NCBI GenBank assembly: GCA_946011705.1
Contig: CAMGCA010000082.1
Span: forward strand, 1 to 7,800
Length of the DNA stretch: 7,800 bases
Direction of reading: 5' to 3'
Source: an uncultured Clostridia bacterium
Lineage (GTDB): Bacteria > Bacillota > Clostridia > Oscillospirales > Oscillospiraceae
The notes below the pieces were generated by a model that was given only the letters and a program-made list of their open reading frames with translations, ran no database searches and had not been told where the DNA came from. Below, piece by piece: positions 1-5,934 of this stretch (positions within the stretch are counted from its first letter, which is position 1; each line of letters opens with the position of its first letter). The translations under genes and the position numbers were made by a program.

Positions 1-891
1 AACACGGATAACCTCCAGATTGTGCCGCAGACCGACCTCAAAGTCGTTGGGGTCGTGGGCGGGGGTCATCTTGACGCAGCCGGTGCCGAATTCCATTTCC
101 GCATAATCGTCAGCAACAACGGGAATCTCCTTGTTGACCAGCGGCAGAATGACCATCTTGCCGACAATATCCTTATAGCGGTCATCGTTGGGATTGACAC
201 AGACGCCGGAGTCACCCAGCATGGTTTCGGGACGGGTGGTGGCTACGATCACCTCACCGCTGCCATCGGCCAGAGGGTAGCGGATGTGCCACAGGTGGCC
301 GGGCTTGTCCACATACTCCACCTCGGCATCAGACAAGGCGGTGACACAGTGGGGGCACCAGTTGATAATCCGGCTGCCCTTGTAGATCAGGCCTTTCTCA
401 TACAGAGAGACAAACACCTCCCGGACAGCCTTGGAACAGCCCTCGTCCATGGTAAACCGGGCGCGATCCCAGTCGCAGGAAGCGCCCAGCTTCTTCTGCT
501 GCTCTACAATCCGGTTGCCGTACTTATTCTTCCAGTCCCAGACCCGCTCCAGGAATTTTTCCCGGCCAAGATCGTAGCGAGTCAGGCCCTCCTTGCGCAG
601 CTCCTCCTCCACTTTAATCTGGGTGGCAATGCCTGCATGGTCAACACCGGGAACCCACAGGGCATTGTAGCCCTGCATCCGCTTAAAACGGATCAGGGTA
701 TCCTGCAGGGTTGCGTCCATAGCGTGGCCCATGTGCAGCTGAACGGTCACATTTGGAGGGGGCTTCACTATGGTGAAGGGATTATTGGTATCGTCCTTCT
801 CCGCATGGAAGTAGCCGCCGTCCTGCCACATCTGGTAGATCCGGGACTCAACCTGCTGAGGCTCGTAGATCTTTGGTAATTCTCTTGCCAT
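1..891 (-). CDS. valS: Valyl-tRNA synthetase, N-terminal part (cut by window edge)
   Basis: Class I aminoacyl-tRNA synthetase that charges tRNA-Val with valine in the cytoplasm. Only the first 297 codons are present; the family is usually near 880 residues, so the rest, including the KMSKS loop, lies beyond position 1. Seen in the translation: an [11 protein letters not shown] start, the PPPNVT...HMGHA signature (HIGH motif) at about residues 45-55, [14 protein letters not shown] soon after, INWCPHC, and [11 protein letters not shown] of the CP1 editing domain, which clears mischarged threonine. The ATG at 891-889 is preceded by AAAGGAG (906-900) with an 8-nt spacer, which fixes the start. 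Residue 50 is Val (codon 744-742) where the family normally has Gly just before the HIGH motif; see findings. Expression should follow tRNA-Val charging through the T-box leader upstream. Identity is secure. Confidence 0.97.
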   Translation of the reverse strand, partial: MARELPKIYEPQQVESRIYQMWQDGGYFHAEKDDTNNPFTIVKPPPNVTVQLHMGHAMDATLQDTLIRFKRMQGYNALWVPGVDHAGIATQIKVEEELRKEGLTRYDLGREKFLERVWDWKNKYGNRIVEQQKKLGASCDWDRARFTMDEGCSKAVREVFVSLYEKGLIYKGSRIINWCPHCVTALSDAEVEYVDKPGHLWHIRYPLADGSGEVIVATTRPETMLGDSGVCVNPNDDRYKDIVGKMVILPLVNKEIPVVADDYAEMEFGTGCVKMTPAHDPNDFEVGLRHNLEVIRV

Positions 892-909
892 ATTCTTCGC
901 TCCTTTAAT

Positions 910-946
910 CAATAAGAAACGCCCTGAGTCGCAACGACTCAGGGCG
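910..946 (-). terminator. T-box regulatory terminator of the valS leader
   Basis: A 12-bp perfect GC-rich hairpin (920-931 paired with 935-946, loop 932-934) is followed on the minus strand by TTTCTTATT. This is an intrinsic terminator between the leader and valS. Its 5' arm (minus strand, 943-937) can instead pair with 973-967 upstream, so termination and antitermination exclude each other, as expected of a T-box switch. Confidence 0.92.
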
Positions 947-1140
947 AAAGACTTTCCGCGGTACCACCTGAATTCCCTTTCGGGCACTCAAACTGCTGTA
1001 ACGGGCAGACCCGTACTCCCCTACTGCCTTCGGGAAGTCTGTTCCGGGGCGACCATCCGCTTATCACCGCATGCCCTCGCACCACCCGGGCACTCTCTTT
1101 CCGGTTCAGGAAGCGGAACCTCCCCGTCCTCACATTTACC
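920..1140 (-). promoter_or_regulatory. T-box riboswitch, valine type, valS leader
   Basis: Untranslated leader RNA that senses uncharged tRNA-Val and lets transcription continue into valS. Seen on the minus strand: the T-box core GGUGGUACCGCGG (968-956), whose UGGU (966-963) can pair with a tRNA ACCA end. The antiterminator helix AUUCAGG (973-967) pairs with CCUGAGU (943-937), overlapping the terminator arm. A Stem II-like hairpin with ACGGG/CCCGU arms lies at 1014-1001. The AGAGAG bulge motif of Stem I is at 1098-1093. The Stem I base CGGGG (1126-1122) pairs with CCCCG (1049-1045). The triplet GUC (1053-1051), followed by a purine just before the closing strand, sits where the specifier codon belongs and encodes valine. 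The class is secure; the exact specifier and the 5' end are inferred. Confidence 0.93.
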
Positions 1141-1145
1141 TGCTT

Positions 1146-1174
1146 AAGTTAGCATATTTTCCGCAAATTGTCAA
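1146..1174 (-). promoter_or_regulatory. Sigma-A-type promoter of the valS T-box transcript
   Basis: On the minus strand, TTGACA (1174-1169), a 17-bp spacer and TAACTT (1151-1146) with an upstream TGC giving an extended -10. Transcription would begin near 1140, just before the first T-box elements. The -35 is a perfect consensus match and the position fits the leader. Not experimentally shown. Confidence 0.8.
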
Positions 1175-1213
1175 CCGGTTCCTGATGATCTTTTACGCCT
1201 GGAATCTTTCTGC

Positions 1214-1242
1214 TTGACGTTTGGCGTCTCAGACCATATAAT
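1214..1242 (+). promoter_or_regulatory. Sigma-A-type promoter of the glycosyltransferase gene
   Basis: TTGACG (1214-1219), a 17-bp spacer and a perfect TATAAT (1237-1242). Predicted transcription start is about 1248-1250, giving a leader of about 25 nt to the ATG at 1275. It diverges from the valS promoter; the two -35 boxes are about 40 bp apart. A near-consensus housekeeping promoter suggests vegetative rather than sporulation-specific expression. Confidence 0.82.
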
Positions 1243-1274
1243 AAGATATCTTTATTGTATTGCGAGTGACCCAA

Positions 1275-2213
1275 ATGAAATTATCACTGGTAGTTCCCTG
1301 CTATAACGAGGCGGAAAATGTTGCCGCTTTTCAGGATGCGGTTATTTCCGCTTTCTCCGGATGCGGCTATGATTATGAGATTGTATTTGTCAACGACGGC
1401 AGCACAGACGCAACGCTGCATAATCTGCGAAAGATTCACGCCGCACAGAAATGCCCGGTTCAGGTAATTTCCTTCTCCCGGAACTTTGGCAAAGAGTCAG
1501 GGCTGTATGCCGGCCTGGAGCACGCCCGGGGCGAATATATTTCCCTGATCGACGCAGACCTGCAGCAGCGGCCTGAAATTGTTCGGGATATGGTTCAGAT
1601 TCTGGATGAAGAACCGGAGATGGATGTGGTTGCGGCTTACCAGGACCGCCGTGGAGAAGGCAGGGTGCTCTCTTTTTTCAAGAGAAGTTTTTATACCCTG
1701 ATCAACAAACTCTCCCGGGTATCCCTTCAGCCGGATGCCAGCGATTTTCGGACCTTCCGCAGAAGTGTTCGTGACAGCTTGTTATCCCTTGGGGAATATC
1801 ACCGTTTCTCTAAGGGCTTGTTTGCGTGGGTCGGGTATGAAACCAAATTTATCCCCTACACCGCCTGCGAACGAGCCTCCGGCACCACAAAGTGGAGCTT
1901 CTGGAAGCTGGTGGAGTACGCAATCGAGGGAATTATCGGTTTCTCCACTGCCCCACTTCGGCTTGCCACCGTTTTGGGCAGCGTTTCCGGAGTCGCCGCC
2001 ATTCTCTACCTGATCTGGGTCATCATCGAAAAACTGGTCTGGGGAATTGCCGTTCCGGGATACGCTACCATTATTGTTCTTTTGCTTCTGTTCAGCAGTA
2101 TTCAGCTGTTCTGTATCGGAATCATTGGCGAGTACATTGGCAGAATCTTTGAGCAGAGTAAGGATCGACCCATTTATATTGCCAAGGAAGTTTTGGATTA
2201 TCCGGAAAAGTAA
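1275..2213 (+). CDS. Polyprenyl-phosphate family 2 glycosyltransferase (GtrB/DPM1-like)
   Basis: Membrane-attached GT2 enzyme of 312 residues that probably moves a sugar from a nucleotide donor to undecaprenyl phosphate on the inner leaflet, for later decoration of a surface polymer. Seen: VVPCYNEAENV at 6-16, VNDGSTD at 39-45, the metal-binding DAD at 93-95 followed by LQQRPE, SDFRTFRR at 146-153, then two hydrophobic helices at about 230-250 and 263-284 and the family tail GEYIGRIFEQSKDRPIYI. This layout and length match GtrB/YfdH/CsbB-type enzymes. A TTG codon at 1260 extends the frame by five residues, but ATG 1275 is preferred because the predicted transcript starts near 1249 and only a weak GAG-type ribosome binding site precedes it. 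No GtrA-type flippase or polymer transferase is next to it, so sugar and acceptor are unknown. Family confident, substrate not. Confidence 0.9.
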   Translation: MKLSLVVPCYNEAENVAAFQDAVISAFSGCGYDYEIVFVNDGSTDATLHNLRKIHAAQKCPVQVISFSRNFGKESGLYAGLEHARGEYISLIDADLQQRPEIVRDMVQILDEEPEMDVVAAYQDRRGEGRVLSFFKRSFYTLINKLSRVSLQPDASDFRTFRRSVRDSLLSLGEYHRFSKGLFAWVGYETKFIPYTACERASGTTKWSFWKLVEYAIEGIIGFSTAPLRLATVLGSVSGVAAILYLIWVIIEKLVWGIAVPGYATIIVLLLLFSSIQLFCIGIIGEYIGRIFEQSKDRPIYIAKEVLDYPEK

Positions 2214-2219
2214 CAGTTT

Positions 2220-2255
2220 ACCCCGCAGACGCTGCGCCGTCTGCGGGGTGTTTTG
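2220..2255 (+). terminator. Intrinsic terminator between glycosyltransferase and spoIIIAH
   Basis: An 11-bp perfect stem CCCCGCAGACG (2221-2231) with its complement (2238-2248), extended by an A-T pair (2220/2249), loop of 6 nt, then GTTTTG. It starts 7 nt after the glycosyltransferase stop codon. It is also just downstream of spoIIIAH on the other strand. There the trailing sequence is TAAACTGTTA, a poorer U-tract, so termination in that direction is likely weaker. Confidence 0.9.
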
Positions 2256-2257
2256 TA

Positions 2258-2821
2258 TCATTGAACCTCTACCACGCGGATATCATCGAGAGAATAGTCT
2301 GACTGGGTCATGACAATATCGGCAATTACCGCCACATCCGCCTGCTGCAGTCCACCCTCCGGGGAAGATACGGCAACGGAGATTCCCTCGCCGGACATAT
2401 AGGCGACACAATCGGTATAGCCCTTGGCGATGATCAGGCTTTCAATCTGCGCTTCGCTGAGGGCAGTCTGGACGATTTCCTCCAGCTCCATGGCGGATTC
2501 TACGTCCTTGGAACCTTCGCTGCCGGAATACGCCATCGCCTCCTGCAGAAGATTGACGGCATTGTCTCTGGCCTGCTGGCGGGACAGGCGTACGGCGGCA
2601 AAGTAGTCAGTGGATGTTGAAATGGTGTCCTCTCCTGCCGCAATTGCTTCCATGTCTCCGCTAAGTACCAATGTATCTTCGTTCATGACCTTCTGCGTAT
2701 CCAGAGAATCCTCCAGACTGGCGGCTGTCTTATCCTCTGTATAGAGCCAGTTGACATAAATTCCGGCGCAGACCGTTACCAGAATCGCGGCGGCAACCAG
2801 ATTCTTCTTCCAAACTTTCAT
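2258..2821 (-). CDS. spoIIIAH: Stage III sporulation protein AH
   Basis: Bitopic mother-cell protein of 187 residues, last gene of the spoIIIA operon. In Bacillus its extracellular domain binds forespore SpoIIQ across the intermembrane space, forming part of the channel that keeps the forespore active after engulfment. Seen: a short basic N-terminus (MKVWKKN), one membrane helix at about 7-26, an acidic linker, a helical stretch at about 72-97 (YFAAVRLSRQQARDNAVNLL), and a C-terminal alpha/beta domain ending in IRVVEVQ that fits the YscJ/FliF-like ring-building fold of this family. Start chosen at 2821: GGAGG (2834-2830) lies 8 nt upstream, whereas an in-frame ATG at 2836 has no ribosome binding site. 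Somewhat shorter than the Bacillus protein (about 218 residues by memory). Identity rests on sequence character and operon position. Confidence 0.93.
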   Translation of the reverse strand: MKVWKKNLVAAAILVTVCAGIYVNWLYTEDKTAASLEDSLDTQKVMNEDTLVLSGDMEAIAAGEDTISTSTDYFAAVRLSRQQARDNAVNLLQEAMAYSGSEGSKDVESAMELEEIVQTALSEAQIESLIIAKGYTDCVAYMSGEGISVAVSSPEGGLQQADVAVIADIVMTQSDYSLDDIRVVEVQ

Positions 2822-2829
2822 AAAAAATG

Positions 2830-2834
2830 CCTCC
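2830..2834 (-). promoter_or_regulatory. Ribosome binding site that decides the spoIIIAH start
   Basis: GGAGG on the minus strand with an 8-nt spacer to ATG 2821. It lies inside the five-codon extension that would result from starting at ATG 2836, so that upstream start is unlikely. Confidence 0.85.
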
Positions 2835-2836
2835 AT

Positions 2837-3346
2837 TCATTTCATTTTCAAAACACTGATACGGTCGGTGGTGAGGCCGGTAGCGCTCCTGACCGCTTCC
2901 ACCACTGCCAGACGAACAGAAGCGTTATCTGCCCCCTGGCACACGATGACCGCCCCAAGATAAGTCGGCGCTTTCACTTGCCGGATCAGACCGGTTTCCT
3001 CCCTGCCTGAGCCGGAAACCAGCACAGTTTCCCGGTGGCTGTTATTCCCGCTTTCGTCAGAGGATACATTTTCGTTGGTTTGATAAAGGGTCTCTTCTCC
3101 CGCGGCCTGGGGCAGAAGAACGGATACCTTACCGGCTCCGGATATCTCGCCCAGTATTTTCTCCAGAGCTTCCTGAAGGGGAACATCCTGATTGTTTATT
3201 TCCTGACTGGCCGGTACCGGATTCTCTGATGCCTCTTCTTTGTACGGGAAGGCCATCAGCGCAATTCCTGCCAGCAGCACGATGATCGCAAACCGGTACT
3301 TTTTCAGAAGCTCAAAAATCGTTTGTTTGCCAGCTACCCAATCCAT
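2837..3346 (-). CDS. spoIIIAG: Stage III sporulation protein AG
   Basis: Bitopic mother-cell membrane protein of 169 residues. In Bacillus, SpoIIIAG assembles into a large ring in the intermembrane space between mother cell and forespore, part of the SpoIIIA-SpoIIQ complex. Seen: a cytoplasmic N-terminus, one membrane helix at about 19-34, a linker, then LQEALEKILGEISGAGKVSVLL (from 57), the start of the ring-building domain. A charged Ser/Asn-rich segment (about 83-116) follows, then QVKAPTYLGAVIVCQGA, typical of the core strand of this family, and a closing helix and strand (SVRLAVVEAV...ISVLKMK). AAGGAG with an 8-nt spacer precedes ATG 3346. The start overlaps the end of spoIIIAF by 13 nt. 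The protein is about 60 residues shorter than the Bacillus one as I recall it. Confidence 0.94.
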   Translation of the reverse strand: MDWVAGKQTIFELLKKYRFAIIVLLAGIALMAFPYKEEASENPVPASQEINNQDVPLQEALEKILGEISGAGKVSVLLPQAAGEETLYQTNENVSSDESGNNSHRETVLVSGSGREETGLIRQVKAPTYLGAVIVCQGADNASVRLAVVEAVRSATGLTTDRISVLKMK

Positions 3347-3801
3347 TCCTGCCGCTCCTTTGGAATCCCCAGTTCAGAAGCGATCATCTGGGAAAGTCTG
3401 CTTCTGGACAGGGGCGATATTCTGCCGGCAATGCTTACACTGACAGGAATGCAGTCTTCGTCCAGTGATACATTGGCCTGTATATCTGCTTCCATTGTCT
3501 TTGCTCTGCTTAAGATATATGCTTCCACACGCTGCTTTATGTATTCTCTTCTGATGTCCTCCGCCGCGGCAGCGCCTTCACTTGCTACTGCCTCCGCGTC
3601 TCCGGTGATGTCCGGCAGTATGGATTCCCAGACAGATACGTTTGTTCCGGCGATTGGCTGAATCAGAAGGATTGTCATGAAGACTCCGCACAGCATTCTG
3701 ACGATGTTTCCACTGGAACTGCGCTTTGTCAGGGAAACGATAATCCCGCATAGCAGAGCAGCCGCCACAATTCGCGTTACATATTCCAACAGGCCGTCCA
3801 T
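3334..3801 (-). CDS. spoIIIAF: Stage III sporulation protein AF
   Basis: Membrane protein of 155 residues, component of the mother-cell SpoIIIA complex; its exact biochemical role is not settled. Seen: two hydrophobic helices at about 8-25 and 33-51 separated by a short basic turn (TKRSSSGNIVR), with MLCGVFMTILLIQPI typical of the family. An Ala/Glu-rich linker and a soluble C-terminal domain (about 85-150: REYIKQRVEAYILSRAKTM, then VSVSIAGRIS) follow. The frame is open up to 3855, but the start at ATG 3801 is chosen because it forms a TGATG junction with the spoIIIAE stop codon (translational coupling) and gives the expected N-terminus MDGLLEYVTRIV. No strong ribosome binding site is visible. 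Shorter than the Bacillus protein (about 206 residues by memory). Confidence 0.92.
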   Translation of the reverse strand: MDGLLEYVTRIVAAALLCGIIVSLTKRSSSGNIVRMLCGVFMTILLIQPIAGTNVSVWESILPDITGDAEAVASEGAAAAEDIRREYIKQRVEAYILSRAKTMEADIQANVSLDEDCIPVSVSIAGRISPLSRSRLSQMIASELGIPKERQEWIG

Positions 3802-4841
3802 CAGTTCATACCCCGCATAAAGCATACGGTGCTGATCAGCAGCAGAAGGCAGCATGTTCCGGCCATGGCGAGAATCAATCCCATCGCAGCGGAAAAGATG
3901 TCCAGCAGACCGCCTATCCCTTTTGGGTCAAGAAGTGTGCAGACGGCTCCGGCGGCTTTCAGCATCAGATAATGCGCGCCGATTTTCAGGAAGGGGTCCA
4001 GTAAGATTGCAGCTGCCGCAAGGATTCCATAGACACCGGCGGCATTTTTCATTGTGCCTACGCTGACCAGCACCGCTTCAGACGCATCCGACAGGATTCC
4101 TCCAACCACCGGAACAACGGTAGAAATCGTCAGTCTCGCCGCTTTTAAGGCTGCCGCGTCCGTTGTTCCGCTGATAACCCCGGTTATGCCCATGTAAGAG
4201 GTATATACAATCAGGATTGTTTTCAGACACCAGGTTACGAAGCTCTTAACCAAATCATACATTCTTTTCAGCGCTTCATCTCCCAGTGCGCAGCTGGCAA
4301 TTCCAAGGGCCAAAAGCGCAAATACCATCGGTGTGAAAAAAGCGGTAATCAGGCTGCTGAGCACCGTATCAAACACTGTCGTGCCCATATATAATGCGGT
4401 TGCGGATGTCATACCTCCCTGAGCTGCGAGGGCTGCCGCCATCACCGGCAGCAGCAGTTTTCCGTACCCACATAGTTCGTTGATCGTATCACATCCGAGC
4501 CGGATCATGGAGTTGGCGGAAGACATAAGCTGAACGGATACGATGACAGCACCACACAGATTCACCGCGTCTTTGGAAAAGCCGGAGAAGGTGCGAAGCA
4601 CGCTGATGAGCAGCGCGGAAGCAATGACACCAAGGCTAAGTCTGGCGGCCTCTTCCAAATCCGGGCGAATCAGCGAGCAGGCTTTCTTTAGAAGCTCAAT
4701 AAGCCCCGCGCCGAAGTCATGGGTTTCCGCCGGCATCAGGCTGCTGCCGGAATTTGGTACTTCGGGCGCGGTATATTCCGCTGCGGACACGGGAAGGCAA
4801 AGGCATAAAACCAGAAAGATTGTGGAAACCAGTCGGATCAT
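3801..4841 (-). CDS. spoIIIAE: Stage III sporulation protein AE
   Basis: Polytopic membrane protein of 346 residues, the largest of the SpoIIIA complex in the mother-cell membrane facing the forespore. Seen: an N-terminal signal peptide (1-20) with a likely VSA/AE cleavage site, a polar segment, then several membrane helices, roughly at 66-84, 129-142, 156-184, 200-222, 239-250, 269-282 and 311-341. The segment RLTISTVVPVVGGILSDASE (236-255) is typical of the family. GGAGG (inside spoIIIAD) lies 3 nt before the ATG, and the start overlaps the spoIIIAD stop as ATGA, so translation is probably coupled. Bacillus SpoIIIAE is about 399 residues as I recall, so this form is compact. Sequence similarity places it in a permease-like family, but transport has not been proved for it. 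Confidence 0.95.
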   Translation of the reverse strand: MIRLVSTIFLVLCLCLPVSAAEYTAPEVPNSGSSLMPAETHDFGAGLIELLKKACSLIRPDLEEAARLSLGVIASALLISVLRTFSGFSKDAVNLCGAVIVSVQLMSSANSMIRLGCDTINELCGYGKLLLPVMAAALAAQGGMTSATALYMGTTVFDTVLSSLITAFFTPMVFALLALGIASCALGDEALKRMYDLVKSFVTWCLKTILIVYTSYMGITGVISGTTDAAALKAARLTISTVVPVVGGILSDASEAVLVSVGTMKNAAGVYGILAAAAILLDPFLKIGAHYLMLKAAGAVCTLLDPKGIGGLLDIFSAAMGLILAMAGTCCLLLLISTVCFMRGMN

Positions 4842-5233
4842 AATCCTCCGATCATCTCCTTGATGATTGTCATAAGTGTACGAAACATGGGTACGGAAAG
4901 GGTAAGCACCGCTGCTCCGCCCAGTATCTGCAGCATTTTACCCAAGGATGCGTTACCGGCATCTGCGCAGATTGATGCTGACAGTTCTGCGACCAGAGCA
5001 ATGCCCACAGCCTTCAGCAGAATACTGATCAGACCGTCCGGCAGATGAAACAGGCGCTGAAGCTCCACCAGATAATTCAGAACTGGATTCAAAATCGTCA
5101 CCGCTGCACAGGCCGCGATGCAAAGCGCAACGATTCCCATAACAGCGGATATATCCCGCTCCGTTTTATCGAGCGAAAGGCTGAGTATCACTGTCAGAAG
5201 GACAAGCGCCGTGGTTTTCCAGAAATCATCCAT
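4838..5233 (-). CDS. spoIIIAD: Stage III sporulation protein AD
   Basis: Small polytopic membrane protein of 131 residues, a component of the mother-cell SpoIIIA complex. Seen: hydrophobic helices at about 6-21, 28-48, 68-90 and 100-120, and the stretch LLKAVGIALVAELSASICAD typical of the family. Its length is close to the Bacillus protein (about 133). Its first half resembles the whole of SpoIIIAC, with a charged loop (DKTERD) between the first two helices. The ATG overlaps the spoIIIAC stop codon by 1 nt (TGATG), and its own stop overlaps the spoIIIAE start (ATGA), which points to translational coupling. Confidence 0.95.
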   Translation of the reverse strand: MDDFWKTTALVLLTVILSLSLDKTERDISAVMGIVALCIAACAAVTILNPVLNYLVELQRLFHLPDGLISILLKAVGIALVAELSASICADAGNASLGKMLQILGGAAVLTLSVPMFRTLMTIIKEMIGGL

Positions 5234-5427
5234 CAGAATTCAAACAGGTTTTTTACCAGGTCAAATAACTCCGCTATTTTTTGGGCAAGAATCATAAGAA
5301 CCACTACCAGGCCGGCAAGGCTGGTCATAGTAGCCTGTTCCTCGCGTCCCGATCGGGAAAGCACCTGATTCAGAATGGAAACAATAATTCCCACCGCCGC
5401 TATTTTGAAAATCAGATCAATATCCAT
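5233..5427 (-). CDS. spoIIIAC: Stage III sporulation protein AC
   Basis: A 64-residue membrane protein of the SpoIIIA complex, close to the usual length (about 68 in Bacillus). Seen: two membrane helices at about 5-25 and 34-52 joined by a charged loop SRSGREEQATM, which is characteristic of the family. The start ATG directly follows the spoIIIAB stop codon (TAAATG) and only a weak GGTGAT-like ribosome binding site is visible, so reinitiation after spoIIIAB is likely. It resembles the N-terminal half of SpoIIIAD, suggesting an ancient duplication. Confidence 0.95.
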   Translation of the reverse strand: MDIDLIFKIAAVGIIVSILNQVLSRSGREEQATMTSLAGLVVVLMILAQKIAELFDLVKNLFEF

Positions 5428-5934
5428 TTACGCAAAAAGAATCACCAATGCCGCGCCTGCGCACAGGCCCAAGGTCTGATAACTTCGCAGCCGGGCATCC
5501 CGGTTCTGTTCCAGCCGGGCCTGTTCCCGGCGGCAGATTTCCTGAACGGATTTGAGGCCCTGCAATTGTCCCGGAAGGTCAAAACACCCCAAGGTCTGTC
5601 CAAGCTGGCGCAGCGGCCGCCGAAGGCAGGCAGGCAGATCATGGCATTTTTCCATGGCTGCGCGCATACAGCCTCCCGCATCCGGCTCCGACTGCCATTC
5701 CAGTTCTCTGGCCAGATTTAGAAATACATCCCGCAGTACGCCGCCGCAAACCTTTGCTGCTTTTCGGGAAAGCTCAGGCAGTGGTGTCAGACGGTATTCC
5801 AGTTCCGAGGACATCATTTCCAGTGTGTTCAATAACTGCAGCAGCAGACGCTCCCGCTGCCGGTAATTGTATGCGATACTGAAACCAAAACCGCCGCAGC
5901 TGATTAGTATGAACATTGCTCCTATCCATCTCAT
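5428..5934 (-). CDS. spoIIIAB: Stage III sporulation protein AB
   Basis: Membrane protein of 168 residues (Bacillus about 171). Its cytoplasmic domain has been compared with GspF-type platform proteins of type II secretion, so it may connect the ATPase SpoIIIAA to the membrane complex. Seen: an N-terminal membrane helix at about 2-22, a family motif MSSELEYRLTPLPE (41-54), a long helical region rich in Arg, Leu and Gln (about 100-150), and a C-terminal helix (151-168). The reading frame extends up to 6114, but start ATG 5934 is chosen: it overlaps the spoIIIAA stop as ATGA, gives the expected MRWIGAMFILI N-terminus, and has AAGGGTGG just upstream. Confidence 0.94.
   Translation of the reverse strand: MRWIGAMFILISCGGFGFSIAYNYRQRERLLLQLLNTLEMMSSELEYRLTPLPELSRKAAKVCGGVLRDVFLNLARELEWQSEPDAGGCMRAAMEKCHDLPACLRRPLRQLGQTLGCFDLPGQLQGLKSVQEICRREQARLEQNRDARLRSYQTLGLCAGAALVILFA

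Noticed and set aside
22..879. Long plus-strand open frame of 285 codons
   Set aside because: It is antisense to valS, whose minus-strand translation has clear family motifs throughout. The plus-strand product shows no recognisable domain.
939..1133. Minus-strand open frame of 64 codons in the valS leader
   Set aside because: It lies entirely within the T-box RNA and its composition is explained by the structured RNA.
1782..2261. Minus-strand open frame of 159 codons antisense to the glycosyltransferase
   Set aside because: It overlaps a well-supported GT2 gene, passes through the terminator hairpin and has no family-like motifs.
3802..3855. N-terminal extension of spoIIIAF up to an ATG at 3855
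   Set aside because: It lies inside spoIIIAE and lacks a ribosome binding site. The TGATG junction at 3801 gives the expected N-terminus.
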